Shown piece after piece: positions 43,005-51,545 of a stretch of DNA of 64,000 bases. The notes beneath the pieces were generated by a model. That model was not told where the DNA came from and ran no database searches. It worked only from the letters and a program-made list of their open reading frames with translations. Within the stretch, counting starts at the first letter, position 1, and every line of letters starts with the position of its first letter. The position numbers and the translations under genes are program-made. Source of the stretch: WVXT01 sp964345635 (GTDB taxonomy: Bacteria > UBA6262 > WVXT01); NCBI GenBank assembly GCA_964345635.1, contig CAYFRM010000075.1, positions 1 to 64,000 of the forward strand, given 5' to 3'.

Positions 43005-44715
43005 AGAAAAAATTTCCGAGTTGATCGAACAGGGAAAAGAGACGGGAAAACTAACCTATCAGGAGATAAACGAGCAACTTCCCGAAAGTATAGTCGATTC
43101 TGACGAAATAGACGATATTCTCAGTAAACTTGACGAGCTGGGAATCGATGTCGTAGATAAAATTGCCCTGATTGAAAGGCCGGAGAAAGCAGAGGAGGAA
43201 AAGGGAGGTTTAGTCCCCATAACTCCCGCTACCGAAATAGAGACGAGCGATTCCATAAAGATGTACCTGAACGAGATGGGCAAGGTTTCTCTGCTCAGTC
43301 GCGCTCAGGAGATGCATTTAGCCAAGAGCATAAAGGACAATGAAAAAAAGCTGAAACAAGTAGCGTTAGAATCACCTATAGCTTTAAGGGAGATAAAGCT
43401 AATGGGTAAGATGTTAGAGAAACGCGAAATTACTCCCAAGGAGTTGATGCCGCGGGGTCGAAAGACCGGCGCGGCTTTGGCCAGAATGAGGCAGAAGATG
43501 AAAAGGGTCGTTCGGGAAATCACCAAAGGCGAGAGAAAAATCCTGGCCTACGAGAAGAGATTGAAAGCGAAGAGAATTACTCCTAAGTCAAGAGAGAAAG
43601 TGGAGAAATTATTGTCCCAGGAAAAGAAGAAAATTCTGCAGCAAATTCTGGATTTGAACTTGAAAGCAGATAAGATTAAGAAAATAATTATAAAAATCAA
43701 ACACACGGGTCTAAGATTGAGACAGATAGAAAAAGAAAGCGCTTACTATCAACGAAAGCTTAAACTTTCCTTTCCTGAGGCTAGGAAACTATGGCGCAGA
43801 GCCAGGGCGAGGAAAATGTCCCGGGTGGAATTCAAGAAGAAAACGGGAGTAACCATAAAAGAGATCAAGGGAATACACAAGAATTTGAGGAACGTGTCTC
43901 AGCGTCTCCTGCAGCTGCAGCGAGCGGTGGGAATGGACTTCTTGGCGATAAAGGAGCTGCACAAGCAGGTTATGCAACTGGAGTCAGAAATTCTCGACGG
44001 TAAACTGAAACTGGTTAAGGCAAACTTGAGGCTGGTGGTCAGTATTGCCAAGAAACATATCAATCCCAACCTTTCTTTGTTAGATTTGATTCAGGAGGGC
44101 AGTATCGGGCTGATGAAAGCGGTTGACAAATTCGAATATAAGAGGGGGTTTAAGTTTTCCACGTATGCAACCTGGTGGATCAGGCAGTCTATAAATCGGG
44201 CAATAGCCGACCAGGCCCGCACTATTAGAATTCCTGTACATATGAAAGAGATTATTAGCAAATTGACCAAAATTGCCCGGCGCTATCGTCAGAAATACGG
44301 GCGCGATCCTCTAATTGAAGAATATGCCAAGGAAATGAAGATGGCGCCGGAAAGAATACGCGCCGTGCTGAAGATAATGCAAGAGCCGATATCCCTGGCT
44401 ACTCCCATCGGCGAGGAAGAAGAAAGCCACCTGGAAGATTTCATCGAAGACCGCGATAACCTGTCCCCGGTGAATATTGCCCTGGATGTTCTACGCCAGA
44501 AGGAGATAGAGAAAGTATTGTCTACTTTGACCGAACGGGAGGCAAAGATTATCAAATTGAGATTTGGTATCGGAGTGGGATATCCCCGCACTTTAGAAGA
44601 GGTAGGCCATATATTTAATGTAACCAGAGAAAGAGTGAGACAGATCGAGGCAAAAGCGATAAGAAAACTGCGACATCCTTCACGTAGCAAGTATTTGAGA
44701 GAATACGTTGAATAA
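42991..44715 (+). CDS. rpoD: RNA polymerase primary sigma factor (sigma-70)
   Basis: 574 residues. Region 1.1-like N terminus, region 1.2 with SDSIKMYLNEMG, a long non-conserved helical insert (about 110-330), region 2 with LRLVVSIAKKHIN and STYATWWIRQSINRAIADQAR, and region 4 with LEEVGHIFNVTRERVRQIEAKA. It should recognise the TTGACA/TATAAT promoters seen in this window. Ends with a strong terminator about 70 nt downstream. Confidence 0.97.
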   Translation: MKEYKEKISELIEQGKETGKLTYQEINEQLPESIVDSDEIDDILSKLDELGIDVVDKIALIERPEKAEEEKGGLVPITPATEIETSDSIKMYLNEMGKVSLLSRAQEMHLAKSIKDNEKKLKQVALESPIALREIKLMGKMLEKREITPKELMPRGRKTGAALARMRQKMKRVVREITKGERKILAYEKRLKAKRITPKSREKVEKLLSQEKKKILQQILDLNLKADKIKKIIIKIKHTGLRLRQIEKESAYYQRKLKLSFPEARKLWRRARARKMSRVEFKKKTGVTIKEIKGIHKNLRNVSQRLLQLQRAVGMDFLAIKELHKQVMQLESEILDGKLKLVKANLRLVVSIAKKHINPNLSLLDLIQEGSIGLMKAVDKFEYKRGFKFSTYATWWIRQSINRAIADQARTIRIPVHMKEIISKLTKIARRYRQKYGRDPLIEEYAKEMKMAPERIRAVLKIMQEPISLATPIGEEEESHLEDFIEDRDNLSPVNIALDVLRQKEIEKVLSTLTEREAKIIKLRFGIGVGYPRTLEEVGHIFNVTRERVRQIEAKAIRKLRHPSRSKYLREYVE

Positions 44716-44738
44716 AAAAAGGGGACAGGCTACTTTTT
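44715..44738 (+). repeat. Family C single arm, copy 2
   Basis: AAAAAAAGGGGACAGG followed by CTACTTTTTGA, immediately after the rpoD stop codon. It matches the reverse complement of the right arm at 16250-16274. Confidence 0.7.
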
Positions 44739-44784
44739 GACCCAGCAGAGCGAAGCTGTGGCGTGCCATGTGCCAATATATATA

Positions 44785-44834
44785 AAATCCCTGAGTTTTG
44801 GAAGGTTATCTTTTTTGACTCAGGGATTTTTTTG
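44785..44834 (+). terminator. Rho-independent terminator after rpoD
   Basis: AAATCCCTGAGT (44785-44796) pairs with ACTCAGGGATTT (44818-44829), a perfect 12-bp stem with a 21-nt loop, followed by a T-run. It closes the rpsU-dnaG-rpoD transcript. Confidence 0.85.
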
Positions 44835-44863
44835 TTGATTATTCTTTGCAAAAAAGTTAGATT
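44835..44863 (+). promoter_or_regulatory. Probable promoter of nrdJ
   Basis: TTGATT at 44835-44840 and TAGATT at 44858-44863, 17 nt apart, directly after the rpoD terminator and about 20 nt before nrdJ. No cobalamin riboswitch fits in the short leader. Confidence 0.5.
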
Positions 44864-44881
44864 AAAGAAGCAGGAGGCAGA

Positions 44882-46987
44882 ATGGCAAGAAAAATTCGCA
44901 AGAGAGATGGCAGGATAGTAAGTTTTGACCGAAATAAGATCACCAGGGCTATTGAAAAATCCATCCTCTCGGTAAAGGCAAAAGACGGGACGCTGGCAGA
45001 AGCTCTATCCCGCCAGGTTATGAAGATAATCAAGCGAAAATTCGTGGGGAAAATTCCCGGGGTTGAGGATATACAGGATATTGTGGAGAATGTTCTGATT
45101 AAGAACGGACTCACGGGAGTGGCCAAAGCATACATCCTCTACCGCCAGAAGCGAAAGGAACTTCGTGAAGCCAAGGGAATTTTCGGCTTACAGGATGATT
45201 TGAAATTGCCGGTAAACGCCGTAAGAATTCTGGAGAAGAGATACTTACTGAGAGACGAATCCGGTAACCTAATCGAAACTCCCAAAAAAATGTTCCGCAG
45301 GGTAGCGAAAGAAGTAGCCAGCGCCGACAATCTCTATGGAAAAAAATTTAACAGAGAAGAGACGGAAAGAAAATTCTATAGGGTAATGGCAAATCTGGAA
45401 TTCATTCCCAATAGCCCTACCCTGATTAATGCGGGGACCAGAATGGGTCAATTGTCCGCTTGTTTTGTTTTACCTGTGGAAGATTCGATGAAATCGATTT
45501 TTGCAGCAGTAAAAGATATGGCTCTAATTCATCAATCGGGTGGAGGGACGGGATTCTCGTTTTCCAGACTAAGGCCAAAAGGAGATTTAGTGAAGTCGAC
45601 CAAAGGAATTGCTTCCGGTCCTGTTTCGTTCATGCGCGTATTTGACATGGCAACGGATATAATCAAACAGGGAGGCAGGAGAAGAGGAGCAAATATGGGA
45701 ATCTTGAGAATAGACCACCCCGATATCCTGGAGTTCGTTACCGCCAAAACCAGGGAAGGAGCCTTTGCCAATTTCAATCTCTCGGTTGCCATTACGGATA
45801 AGTTTATGAAATTGCTGGAGGCAAACAAGGAGTACGAGCTGGTAAATCCCAGAACGAGAAAACCTATCAGCAAATTAAGAGCCAGAGACGTATTTAATTT
45901 GATAGTGGCAATGGCGTGGAAGACAGGAGACCCCGGTCTTGTGTTTATTGACCAGATAAATAGAAAAAATCCTACCGTCCATACGGGAATAATAGAAAGC
46001 ACTAACCCTTGTGGTGAACAGCCCTTATTGCCGTATGAGTCCTGCGTTTTGGGTTCAATAAATCTATCGAGGATGATAGACAGGGACAAGATAGACTGGG
46101 AAAAATTAAGAGGTGTAGTGAGAACAGCCGTCCATTTTCTGGATAACGTTATCGATGTCAACAGGTACCCACTCCCCCGGATAGAGAGAATGACAAAAAG
46201 TAACAGGAAGATTGGCCTGGGCGTTATGGGATTTGCCGAAATGTTGATCAAACTGGGCATTTCTTATAATTCCCGGGAAGGAGTTAGTATTGCCGAAAAT
46301 ATTATGAAATTTATAACCAGAGAAGCGAGAGAAAAATCGAAGAAGCTGGCAAAGCTGAGGGGAGTCTTTCCCAACTTCAAGGGAAGCATCTGGGATAAGA
46401 GAAAAATAAGGATGCGAAATGCCTGTTTAACCACAATAGCACCTACGGGCACGATAAGCACGATTGCCGGTTGTTCCAGTGGCATAGAGCCTTTGTTTGC
46501 CATATCTTACGTCCGCAGGATACTGGAAGGCACGCAATTTCTGGAGACCAACGGTCTGTTCGAAGAGATAGCGAAGGAGAAAGGATTTTACGATAAAAAA
46601 CTGCTAATGGAGATAGCAAAGAAGGGCTCCATACGACACATGAAGAAGATTCCTCCGTCCGTAAGGAAAATATTTGTGACCGCTTTTGACATCTCTCCCG
46701 AATGGCATGTGAAGATGCAGGCGCCTTTTCAGAAACATACGCATAATGCGGTATCAAAGACGGTAAATCTTCCGTACGAAGCTACAGTGGAAGAAGTAGA
46801 AAAAGTCTACAAACTCGCGTTTAAACTCGGATGCAAAGGAGTTACCGTCTATCGGTATGGAAGCAAACCTCAACAGGTACTTTATCTCGGGCCCGCCCCT
46901 AAACGGGTGGGAGAAGAAGAGGCTGGTTACGTTAGCGTTGATTCGGAGTATGCCGGAGGTTGCCCGGCTCCCTACTGTCTCTTCTGA
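44882..46987 (+). CDS. nrdJ: Adenosylcobalamin-dependent (class II) ribonucleotide reductase
   Basis: 701 residues. An N-terminal ATP-cone domain (about 1-95) is followed by the catalytic barrel: C194 (SACFVLP), the radical site N375-P-C377-G-E379, and C388 (YESCVLGS), with APTGTISTIAGCSSGIEP. The C-terminal redox pair is C694/C699 in CPAPYCLF, unusually close to the end; larger NrdJ proteins carry an added domain. It makes deoxynucleotides with B12 and needs no oxygen, fitting an anaerobe. AGGAGG lies before the ATG. Confidence 0.95.
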   Translation: MARKIRKRDGRIVSFDRNKITRAIEKSILSVKAKDGTLAEALSRQVMKIIKRKFVGKIPGVEDIQDIVENVLIKNGLTGVAKAYILYRQKRKELREAKGIFGLQDDLKLPVNAVRILEKRYLLRDESGNLIETPKKMFRRVAKEVASADNLYGKKFNREETERKFYRVMANLEFIPNSPTLINAGTRMGQLSACFVLPVEDSMKSIFAAVKDMALIHQSGGGTGFSFSRLRPKGDLVKSTKGIASGPVSFMRVFDMATDIIKQGGRRRGANMGILRIDHPDILEFVTAKTREGAFANFNLSVAITDKFMKLLEANKEYELVNPRTRKPISKLRARDVFNLIVAMAWKTGDPGLVFIDQINRKNPTVHTGIIESTNPCGEQPLLPYESCVLGSINLSRMIDRDKIDWEKLRGVVRTAVHFLDNVIDVNRYPLPRIERMTKSNRKIGLGVMGFAEMLIKLGISYNSREGVSIAENIMKFITREAREKSKKLAKLRGVFPNFKGSIWDKRKIRMRNACLTTIAPTGTISTIAGCSSGIEPLFAISYVRRILEGTQFLETNGLFEEIAKEKGFYDKKLLMEIAKKGSIRHMKKIPPSVRKIFVTAFDISPEWHVKMQAPFQKHTHNAVSKTVNLPYEATVEEVEKVYKLAFKLGCKGVTVYRYGSKPQQVLYLGPAPKRVGEEEAGYVSVDSEYAGGCPAPYCLF

Positions 46988-46989
46988 AC

Positions 46990-47013
46990 AAAAAAGGGGA
47001 CAGGTACTTTTTT
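46990..47013 (+). repeat. Family C single arm, copy 3
   Basis: AAAAAAGGGGACAGG followed by TACTTTTTTG, 2 nt after the nrdJ stop; a TGACGATCC-containing tail continues at 47021, as inside the complete copy at 16182-16274. Confidence 0.7.
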
Positions 47014-47060
47014 GCATTTTTGACGATCCCGGAGAGTCCAAGTAAAATTCCAGGCACAAT

Positions 47061-47300
47061 TTGGAATATCTATTGAAAGTAAATGTAAGATTATTTGCCA
47101 GCGTTCGTAAGTTTTCCCGGAAAGACAATCTGGAGGTAAACATCAAGGAAGATTCCCGCGTGAGCGATTTACTTTCCCAGATAGGAATCCCCGAGGATGA
47201 GCCTCTTCTGGTCGTTGTCAACGAGTGCACAGGGGGGAAGGAGACCCTGCTTCAGGATGGGGACACTCTTTGCCTCTTCCCGATAATTGCGGGAGGATAA
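47061..47300 (+). CDS. MoaD/ThiS-like sulfur carrier protein
   Basis: 79 residues from TTG 47061, or 75 from TTG 47073; no strong ribosome site decides. A ubiquitin-fold protein ending in the diagnostic Gly-Gly (FPIIAGG). Such carriers donate sulfur for molybdopterin or thiamine. Its position 1 nt before the aldehyde:ferredoxin oxidoreductase strongly suggests a role in the tungsto-bis-pterin cofactor of that enzyme. Confidence 0.83.
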   Translation: MEYLLKVNVRLFASVRKFSRKDNLEVNIKEDSRVSDLLSQIGIPEDEPLLVVVNECTGGKETLLQDGDTLCLFPIIAGG

Positions 47301-47301
47301 G

Positions 47302-49038
47302 ATGTTTGGATGGAACGGGAAGATAGCAAATGTTTACTTGACCGAAAAGAGAACAGAAATCGTTTCCCTGGGCGAAAAATTCCTCAGCAACTACCTGGGA
47401 GGGCGTGGTCTAGGAGTAAAATTCGTCTACGATTTGGTGAAGCCTGATATCGACCCGCTCTCTTCGGAAAATATCCTCGTGTTTGCTGCCGGACCCCTCA
47501 CTGGCACCACTTGCCCTACTTCCGGACGATATGCCGCTGTTTCCAAATCTCCCCTAACCGGCTCCATATTCGATTCTAACAGTGGCGGGAGCTTTGGCCC
47601 GGAGTTAAAGTTCGCCGGAATTGACGGGTTAGTAATATATGGAAGGGCAGAACAACCTGTATACATAGAGATTCATAATGACAAAATCTCCATAAAAGAT
47701 GCAAAACATCTCTGGGGCAGAAATACGCGGGAAGTCACCCGGGAATTATCGAAATTGGGAAGAGTTGCCTGTATAGGGAAAGCGGGAGAGAAAGGAGTAA
47801 GGTTTGCCAACATAATGAACGACTATGCCCATACTTGCGGTCGTGGCGGATTGGGAGCTGTGATGGGCAGCAAGAATCTAAAAGCAATCGTGGTGAAAGG
47901 AGACGGGAAAGTATCCATCTCCGACAGGGAAAGATATAAGAAGTATTTTCAAGATATAACCAGGCTTCTCGTAGCCAGCCCGGTGTCTTCGAAAGGTCTT
48001 AGCGAGTACGGAACGGCAGTTCTTGTTAACCTGACAAATTATATGAGGATTCTTCCTACGGGTAATTTCAGGTTTTCCCGGTTCGATTTTGCTGAGGAGA
48101 TTTCCGGCGAGAAGATAAATTCGGTTTTTTCCGTGAAAAAGACGCCTTGTTATGCTTGTCCCATAGCCTGCAAGCGTGAAGTCAAAGACACGGAAATGGA
48201 AGTACCGGAATACGAAACCATAAGTATGTTCGGTTCTTCCTGCAGGATTTCCGACATTCGAACTATAATGAAGGCAAATAGACTATGCAATGAGTACGGT
48301 ATGGATACCATTACTGCAGGCAGCACTATCGCCTGCCATTCGGAACTGAACGGAGAAGAGCTAACAGACAAGAAATTATTGGAGTTAGTTGAATCAATCG
48401 GTGAAAAGAAGGGTATCGGTGAAGAATTGTCCCAGGGTTCAATGAGATTTGCCAGAGCCAATAAGCAACCCGATAAAAGCATGCAAGTAAAAGGGCTGGA
48501 GTTACCCGGTTATGACCCCAGAGGAGTTCTGGGATTGGCTTTGGGATATGCCACTTCCAATAGAGGGGGATGCCACCTGAGAGCGTATATGATTGGTCCC
48601 GAAATTTTTGGCAAGCCGAAACTGGTAAACAGGCTTACTTTCTCCGGAAAGTCCGGTCTTGTACAGGTCATCCAGAATCTGTTCACCGCAGTCGATTCTC
48701 TGGTAGTCTGTAAATTTGCCCTGTTCAGCGCGGGAGAAGAAGAGTGGGCAAATATTCTAAGTGCGGTAACGGGAATAGAATTTGTCTCGGAAAGTCTGCT
48801 GGAGATAGGAGAAAGAATCTGGAATATAGAAAGATTGTTCAATCTGAAAGAGAAATTCGGTAATAAGGACGACACTCTTCCGGAAAGATTTTTTCAAGAA
48901 GACGGAGGAGTGGAGGGCAGAAATATTAAGAAAGGAGAGTTTCTGGCATCTCTTCTGGAATACTATCGATTCCGGGGATGGAATAGAAAAGGCATACCCA
49001 CTAAAGAGAAGCTGACACAACTTAATATTCAAGTGTAG
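47302..49038 (+). CDS. Aldehyde:ferredoxin oxidoreductase (tungsten type)
   Basis: 578 residues from ATG 47302 (GGGAGG upstream). N-terminal pterin-binding domain with GGRGLGVKF and GPLTGTTCPTSGRY; the [4Fe-4S] ligands are C283, C286 and C290 in CYACPIAC and C470 in DSLVVCKF. AOR enzymes oxidise aldehydes to acids with ferredoxin, or reduce acids in reverse. The MoaD gene precedes and aldolase, ADH and ALDH genes follow, suggesting aldehyde handling. Substrate is not readable. Confidence 0.93.
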   Translation: MFGWNGKIANVYLTEKRTEIVSLGEKFLSNYLGGRGLGVKFVYDLVKPDIDPLSSENILVFAAGPLTGTTCPTSGRYAAVSKSPLTGSIFDSNSGGSFGPELKFAGIDGLVIYGRAEQPVYIEIHNDKISIKDAKHLWGRNTREVTRELSKLGRVACIGKAGEKGVRFANIMNDYAHTCGRGGLGAVMGSKNLKAIVVKGDGKVSISDRERYKKYFQDITRLLVASPVSSKGLSEYGTAVLVNLTNYMRILPTGNFRFSRFDFAEEISGEKINSVFSVKKTPCYACPIACKREVKDTEMEVPEYETISMFGSSCRISDIRTIMKANRLCNEYGMDTITAGSTIACHSELNGEELTDKKLLELVESIGEKKGIGEELSQGSMRFARANKQPDKSMQVKGLELPGYDPRGVLGLALGYATSNRGGCHLRAYMIGPEIFGKPKLVNRLTFSGKSGLVQVIQNLFTAVDSLVVCKFALFSAGEEEWANILSAVTGIEFVSESLLEIGERIWNIERLFNLKEKFGNKDDTLPERFFQEDGGVEGRNIKKGEFLASLLEYYRFRGWNRKGIPTKEKLTQLNIQV

Positions 49039-49058
49039 GGGCTCGATTGATTGCACCC
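49035..49058 (+). repeat. Family D hairpin, copy 2
   Basis: GTAGGGGCTCGATTGATTGC followed by ACCC, overlapping the AOR stop codon. It parallels the unit at 37686-37709, with weak pairing potential. Confidence 0.55.
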
Positions 49059-49126
49059 TTATTACGGGATTCCTTCCCCAAGGGGGGTAAGTATCGGGTG
49101 ACAATAATTCTTCTAAAGGAGTCACA

Positions 49127-49687
49127 ATGTGGAGAGAAATTAGCAAATTCGGCAAGAAGATGGTCCAATGCGGATTAACCCATTCCCATTTCGGCAATAT
49201 CAGCCTGAGAGTAGGAAACAGACTAATAATAACCAGAAGTGGTAGCATGCTCGACGAGATTGATGAAAGTATGGTCGTGGAGTTAGACCTGGATAAGCCC
49301 AGTAGTTTCGACACCATAGCTTCTTCCGAAGCAATAGTACACAGGCATATTTATAAAGAGACTTCTGCTTTGGCCATAATCCACGCCCATTCTCCATTTG
49401 CCATAGTGCAATCGATGATTTCCTCCACGAACCTACTAATCCCTACGGACTGCGAAAGCAAGTATTTCCTGCACGAGATTCCAATCATAACGGGAGGGGT
49501 AGGGTCAAAAGAACTTGCCCGGAACGCGGCGAATGCACTCAAAGATCACAAAGGCGCGATAATAAAAGAACACGGACCCATCACCATGGGAAAGATCGTG
49601 GAGGACGCGTTCGTAACGATATGTTCTATAGAGCATGCTTGCCAGGTAAAGTATTTTACCGACCTTTTGCTCAAGCGGAAGGGATAG
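49127..49687 (+). CDS. Class II aldolase/adducin-family protein
   Basis: 186 residues, shorter than FucA (215). The zinc site is complete: H86 and H88 in IIHAHSPFA, H149 in IKEHGPI, and catalytic E68 in ASSEAIVHRH. These enzymes cleave sugar phosphates such as fuculose-1-phosphate to DHAP and lactaldehyde. GGAG precedes the ATG. Its neighbours (AOR, iron ADH, ALDH) all act on aldehydes, which fits an aldolase, but the substrate is unknown. Confidence 0.85.
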   Translation: MWREISKFGKKMVQCGLTHSHFGNISLRVGNRLIITRSGSMLDEIDESMVVELDLDKPSSFDTIASSEAIVHRHIYKETSALAIIHAHSPFAIVQSMISSTNLLIPTDCESKYFLHEIPIITGGVGSKELARNAANALKDHKGAIIKEHGPITMGKIVEDAFVTICSIEHACQVKYFTDLLLKRKG

Positions 49688-49768
49688 AAGTAAAAGTAGG
49701 CATCACATATTTGATGAGATCGCCCCCGAAGTCCTCCCGAAAAAGAGGGTTGATAGAAGGAGAAGAGA

Positions 49769-50023
49769 ATGATTTCCGGGCTGGTCTTTGTGCGTCTATT
49801 ATCGGGACACGAAGAAGCTGTTATGGAAGCATTAAGGCAAGTTAGCGGCGTGCAGAATGTTGTTGCTGTTTTTGGCCGGTGGGACCTGGTAGTTACCGTG
49901 CAGGTAGAAAACATAGATGAACTTGCCTTCCTTGTGATTAATAAGATAAGGGCAATTCCAGGCACCACCGCAACAGAGACACTAATTGCCGTAAGGGTCG
50001 AAAAACCAAAGATTTTGATTTAA
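49769..50023 (+). CDS. Lrp/AsnC ligand-binding domain protein (no DNA-binding domain)
   Basis: 84 residues that correspond only to the RAM domain of Lrp/AsnC regulators (GLVFVRLLSGHEEAVMEAL, VVAVFGRWDLVVTV). The helix-turn-helix is missing. Such stand-alone domains form oligomers that bind small molecules and may sense amino acids or aldehydes. GAAGGAGAAG lies before the ATG. It may act on a partner or on the neighbouring enzymes. Confidence 0.83.
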   Translation: MISGLVFVRLLSGHEEAVMEALRQVSGVQNVVAVFGRWDLVVTVQVENIDELAFLVINKIRAIPGTTATETLIAVRVEKPKILI

Positions 50024-50098
50024 CTACCGTAAGATTATCTTTTCCCGATTCCGTGTTTATTCAGGACGGGCGCGTCGGTGAAAGAAAAGAAAATGTTC

Positions 50099-50127
50099 TT
50101 GACGTTTCACTTCTTTACTAATATAAT
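50099..50127 (+). promoter_or_regulatory. Strong promoter of the tRNA gene
   Basis: TTGACG (50099-50104) and TATAAT (50122-50127) with a 17-nt spacer. The start would lie around 50134, about 23 nt before the tRNA. Confidence 0.75.
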
Positions 50128-50156
50128 AAGACTACTCAAAAAAAAAGAACGCAAGT

Positions 50157-50230
50157 GGGCCCATAGCTCAGCTGGTTAGAGCACCTGACTCATAATCAGG
50201 GAGTCCTAGGTTCGAATCCTAGTGGGCCCA
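50157..50230 (+). tRNA. tRNA with CAT anticodon (Ile2 or Met)
   Basis: 74-nt cloverleaf: acceptor GGGCCCA/TGGGCCC, D-arm with AGCTCAGCTGGTTAGAGC, anticodon stem CCTGA/TCAGG with CAT at 50191-50193, and T-arm GGTTCGAATCC; discriminator A. CCA is not encoded. Anticodon-arm sequence CTCATAA resembles tRNA-Ile2, which is modified by TilS to read AUA, more than elongator Met; the choice is not certain. Confidence 0.92.
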
Positions 50231-50266
50231 TTGTTTGTTTTGAGCCCCATAAAAAAGGAGATTATT

Positions 50267-51418
50267 GTGGAAACATTCGAATATTATTTTCCCACCCGCA
50301 TAGTTTGTGGCCCGGGCTGCGTCGGCAAGGTGGCAGAAGAAATCAAAAAGGCGAGAGTGGTGAAACCTCTTTTGATTACCGACCCGGGAATAATTCGCGC
50401 CGGTCTTGTCGCGGAAACAAGGAAGAGATTCAAGAAGGAACACATAGATTTTGCCGTTTTCCAGGACGTAAGAGCTAACCCATCAATTTCAGTAGTGGAA
50501 AAATGTCACAATCTATTCCGGAAAGAGTCGTGTGACTCTCTGCTTGCTCTGGGAGGGGGCAGTTCCATCGATACTGCCAAGGCTGTGGGAATATTGGAGA
50601 ATAACGGTGGCAGGATTATGGATTATGAAGGGGTAGGCAAAGTGGAAAAGCGTATTCCCTGGATGGTGGCCGTACCCACGACCTATGGGTCAGGCAGTGA
50701 AGTGACCTCCTTTGCTGTAATCACTGACGAAGCGCGGAAATTTAAGGCCGCTATCGGAAGCCCGATGATCATACCCCACCTCGCTCTGGTAGACCCCGAA
50801 CTTATGGTGGCACTTCCTTATGACGTTGCTGCCAGCGTCGGTCTGGACGCGCTCTGTCATGCCGTGGAGTCGTATTGTTCAAAAATGGCAACTCCTTTCT
50901 CGGAAATGCTCGCCCTCAAGGCGATTCGATTAATTTCAGAGAACATAAGAAGAGCGGTAGAGAGTGACAAGGACATTGAAGCCACCTTCAATATGGCGAT
51001 AGCGAGCACTATGGCCGGTATGGCGTTCAGCCTTTCCCGTCTGGGGCTGGTCCACGCTATGAGTCACCCTCTCGGCGGGATGTACGGTATTGCGCACGGC
51101 GTGGCCAATACGCTTCTTCTTCCTTATATAATGGAATATAATGCGCAGGCTGTGCCTGATAAGTACGCGGACATCGCTCGGGTTATGGGCATTGACACCG
51201 GGAGTATGAGTGATATAGAAGCAGCGACCAGGGCAGTAGAGCGAGTGGCTGCTTTGCGAGATTCTTTGGGAGTACCTGCCAGACTTGGTCCCCTGGGCGT
51301 AGGGAAAAAAGATATTCCGCAGATGGCAAGAGATGCCATGAAAAGCGGAAACGTAAAAGTTAACCCGCGAGAAACAACCCTGGAAGATGCCATTGCCCTA
51401 TACAATAGAGCACTTTAG
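50267..51418 (+). CDS. Iron-containing alcohol dehydrogenase
   Basis: 383 residues from GTG 50267 (AAAGGAG upstream); an earlier in-frame start lies inside the tRNA and is rejected. Type III ADH: N-terminal nucleotide domain with LGGGSSIDTAKA, VPTTYGSGSEVT, and metal ligands in GLDALCHAVESY and HAMSHPLGGMYGIAHG. It probably interconverts alcohols and aldehydes (butanol- or lactaldehyde-type). Neighbouring AOR, aldolase and ALDH suggest a shared aldehyde pathway. Confidence 0.92.
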   Translation: METFEYYFPTRIVCGPGCVGKVAEEIKKARVVKPLLITDPGIIRAGLVAETRKRFKKEHIDFAVFQDVRANPSISVVEKCHNLFRKESCDSLLALGGGSSIDTAKAVGILENNGGRIMDYEGVGKVEKRIPWMVAVPTTYGSGSEVTSFAVITDEARKFKAAIGSPMIIPHLALVDPELMVALPYDVAASVGLDALCHAVESYCSKMATPFSEMLALKAIRLISENIRRAVESDKDIEATFNMAIASTMAGMAFSLSRLGLVHAMSHPLGGMYGIAHGVANTLLLPYIMEYNAQAVPDKYADIARVMGIDTGSMSDIEAATRAVERVAALRDSLGVPARLGPLGVGKKDIPQMARDAMKSGNVKVNPRETTLEDAIALYNRAL

Positions 51419-51545
51419 TTTTCAAAATCCATCATCAGCCAAAAGCCGGCTATGGGAGCAAATCAGAGCGCGGCGTAGGATTTAAAGTATTATCTTAATA
51501 TTTTTGTAATTAGTTAAGTTTCTCAGATAGTTCTGGAGGTAAAAA

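Noticed and set aside
44740..44881. Cobalamin riboswitch upstream of the B12-dependent reductase
   Set aside because: The gap holds a repeat arm, the rpoD terminator and a promoter; the leader after the promoter is about 15 nt, far too short.
50222..50266. Upstream GTG start for the iron ADH
   Set aside because: It lies inside the tRNA 3' end; GTG 50267 has a good AAAGGAG site.
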